NCBI GenBank assembly: GCA_036852015.1
Contig: JAANDG010000574.1
Coordinates: 1-64,000 of the forward strand
Reading direction: 5' to 3'
Source: Pelodera strongyloides
Taxonomy: Eukaryota > Nematoda > Chromadorea > Rhabditida > Rhabditidae
Length of the DNA: 64,000 bases
In this document: positions 62,201 through 64,000 of the stretch, piece by piece
How positions within the stretch are numbered: position 1 is the stretch's first letter
How the letters are laid out: each line of letters starts with the position of its first letter
The notes under the pieces: model-generated
What the model was told of the DNA's origin: nothing
The model's database searches: none
Seen by the model: only the letters and a program-made list of their open reading frames with translations
Translations under genes and position numbers: made by a program

Positions 62201-63747
62201 TGCAAAATAAACAGGTTATTTCGTTTATGTCAAAAATGGGGTTCTGTAAACATCACCAGGAATGTTATCTTTTTGATATATTCCGCCCAACAGTTTTATA
62301 TTTGAAATCTACTCAAAAAAAAAATAAGTGCAACCTTTTCAATGTCTGCAAACAGTGGACTTGGGAATATCCTCGGTCCATGTCGCTCCCGCATTCTGAA
62401 ATATTTATATTTTATATTTATAAATATATCTAACTATTTAAATATTTATGTTTTATCAAGTACTTATGAAAACGGAAGTTCGTCTTTAGACTAAAAATAT
62501 TTTTAACAATACATAATTTTCTACAGCTTAATCCAGTAATCCAACTTTAATCCTATCTCATTTGCGTAGATAATATCTTGTTAGTATATGTCAAATATTT
62601 CGTGAAAAACGCATGCATGCGTACATTTCTGGATTGCTAATAATGCTAATAGCTAATAACTGTGATGGTCACATATATTTTTGTTTTCTACAATAGTTCC
62701 ACAGAGAAAGTAAAGAAAAATGGTAGTAAAATAAAATATTTAAGAAATAAAATAAAATAGAAACCTGAATAGTAGTTTTCTGACTGGATGGTCGGGGGCC
62801 AACGTCAACTTTTCATTCTTTCTTCGCGCATCCAACTCCTTTTCACGTTTTACATCGACAACCTTGCGGAACTTCATCTAAATAAACTAAGTTAATCTTT
62901 GTTTAGTAAACAATTTGAAAGATCGCATAGCTACCAAAGAAACAACAGCTTCACCTCAACATTGTCAGTAAGGAAAACATCACCTAATCATAAGATAAGC
63001 AAAGTTATTACATAATACAACATGGCAAATCAAAGAACTTCAACTCACCCGGTGTGTCAAATTGTACGTGAGAACGAGATTCCGAGCGAATGAATTGGCA
63101 AATGCTTTGTAAAAATCGAGCACCTGAAAGAAATATTTTATGATATTACCTTCATAACTGAGAATTATTTGCTTGTGTCTTATATTCTACATTTTGCGTC
63201 CGCTTCCAACTCCAAAAGCATCCCTATCCCCTATAATTGTGCTTTTTATATGATACCTCCATCAACTTGTCCTTCTTGATCATATGTAAATCAGTGTAGG
63301 TGAGTGCGCGAACGTTAGCAGCCGACTGTCCAGTTCCCCCATTCGCTTTCCAGAATTCATCCCCAAAAACGTCGCCTTTTCCTGAAATTTGCATATATAA
63401 TATTGAATCATATCGAGATCTGGGTCCTTCGGACCTTGGCTTGGGACCTTGTAGATCATACAAAAACTAACATTTTAAGAGTCTCAGGACAAACACCAAT
63501 CATAAGTTCATAAGAAATATAGGAACAAAATCGTCGAGCGCAAGCGGCAAATTCTACAATCAATAGTTAAAAATAACAGCAAAAAAAGACACAAAAAAAA
63601 TGAAAAGAAAAAAATTATAATGTTACCAAGTATAGCCACAACTTCTTCGTCTTGTATTACTTCAAGAGAACCGGAGACGACGAACCACAGGGCATCCACA
63701 CTCTCCCCAGTGTGATAGAGGAGATCCCCAGGGGCGGCATGGTTACT
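59299..63747 (-). CDS. egl-2: EAG-type voltage-gated potassium channel, C-terminal part
   Basis: The last eight exons of an ether-a-go-go channel gene; the N-terminus, voltage sensor and pore lie beyond the window. Exons: 63627-63747, 63257-63381, 63049-63123, 62765-62877, 61566-61674, 60858-61005, 60041-60114, 59299-59436, together 300 aa in frame. The first three encode the cyclic-nucleotide-binding homology domain: [90 protein letters not shown] follows as in EAG rather than ERG channels. Exon 6 ([28 protein letters not shown]) is the C-terminal coiled coil for tetramer assembly. The tail ends [20 protein letters not shown]. Frame and splice sites are intact throughout. A tRNA-Asp gene lies in one intron on the other strand. 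Confidence 0.92.
60385..60675. repeat. Direct repeat pair in an EAG channel intron
   Basis: GACGTCATCTCCAAGGATAG...TTTCTAGAACGAGTT...GAGATA(C)GCTCAGTGT occurs at 60385-60462 and again at 60597-60675 with about 90 percent identity. Confidence 0.75.
61061..61132 (+). tRNA. tRNA-Asp (anticodon GUC)
   Basis: A complete 72-nt cloverleaf: acceptor TCCTCGG/CCGGGGA with discriminator G, D-arm GTATAGTGGTGAGTATC, anticodon arm CGCGT-CTGTCAC-ATGCG with GTC at 61094-61096, and T-arm GGGTTCAATTCCC. The A and B boxes are canonical, and a T5 pol III terminator follows at 61136. It lies inside an intron of the EAG channel gene in the opposite orientation. No intron in the tRNA. Confidence 0.97.
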
Positions 63748-64000
63748 CTAAAGAGACAGCAACTATAAGAATAAGCATAAAGATACTACTTAGAGATATT
63801 TTTATATTAATAGTTATCAAGATAACGATAAACGCCAGCGTGTTTTTTCCGTCAAAGATTACTCTAAAACGGTTATGGTTACTCTAAAAGCAAAAAGAAA
63901 GCAACAACTCCGTGTCATCGTTTTTTCTTGGCTATTTTTGCTACGGTAGATAAAAACATGGATGAGGCCTATTCTAATTGGGAAACAAATGAAAAACATT

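Noticed and set aside
62956..62984. Possible 29-nt cassette exon of the EAG gene flanked by TTAG and GTGAAG
   Set aside because: Its length would shift the frame and introduce a stop; the neighbouring exons join in frame without it.

Overview
The window is nuclear DNA from a nematode, most likely a rhabditid close to Caenorhabditis. Genes are split into many small exons with T-rich TTTCAG/TTCCAG acceptors and GTAAGT-like donors, and most start codons lie just behind an acceptor-like site with no upstream coding exon, as expected for spliced-leader trans-splicing. The best matched products are gamma-glutamyltranspeptidase, HMG-CoA synthase, a Ly6 protein ending in CFCATDDCNK, and an EAG-type potassium channel. 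From memory, the C. elegans homologues of the GGT, HMG-CoA synthase and EAG genes lie on chromosome V; this was not checked here.

Layout. 0-10.7 kb: the 3' part of a tyrosine-recombinase ORF from a mobile element, a GC-rich 23-bp minisatellite, a broken tRNA, and a gene-free stretch full of TTAA-flanked MITEs. 10.7-18.2 kb (+): a 17-exon GGT gene. 20.7-25.3 kb (-): a 15-exon HMG-CoA synthase gene. 25.9-34.4 kb: three genes for small secreted low-complexity proteins, the first (-) divergent from the next two (+); they share an N-terminal Q-G-x-Y-x-P motif and an intron-phase pattern. 34.8-35.8 kb (-): a 64-aa Tyr/Pro-rich secreted peptide ending in Gly-Arg-Arg. 36.7-38.0 kb (-): a decayed isochorismatase-domain gene. 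38.2-47.7 kb: gene-poor AT-rich DNA with microsatellites and MITEs. 47.8-49.2 kb (+): a Ly6/ODR-2-like GPI-type protein. 51.5-54.1 and 55.3-57.1 kb (+): two tandem secreted proteins, one Gly-rich and one Pro/Met/Gly-rich, that end in nearly the same 17-residue C-terminus. 59.3-64.0 kb (-): the 3' half of an EAG channel gene (egl-2-like), with a tRNA-Asp(GUC) inside one intron on the opposite strand.

The least expected content is the set of fast-evolving secreted-protein genes. Their low-complexity bodies do not resemble each other, but short anchors (signal peptide plus QGxYxP, VRTPSQ, PRTI, APNGLxIADxxLGTLxG) and intron phases are conserved. The mobile DNA is also informative: three non-autonomous Helitrons with matching 5' TC-TTATTATATAAAG and 3' hairpin-CGGCTGG ends are visible, one inserted in a MITE whose uninterrupted relative is also in the window and one carrying a tRNA-like sequence. 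Exon models were built by hand from splice signals, frame continuity and family resemblance; no alignment or transcript data were available.
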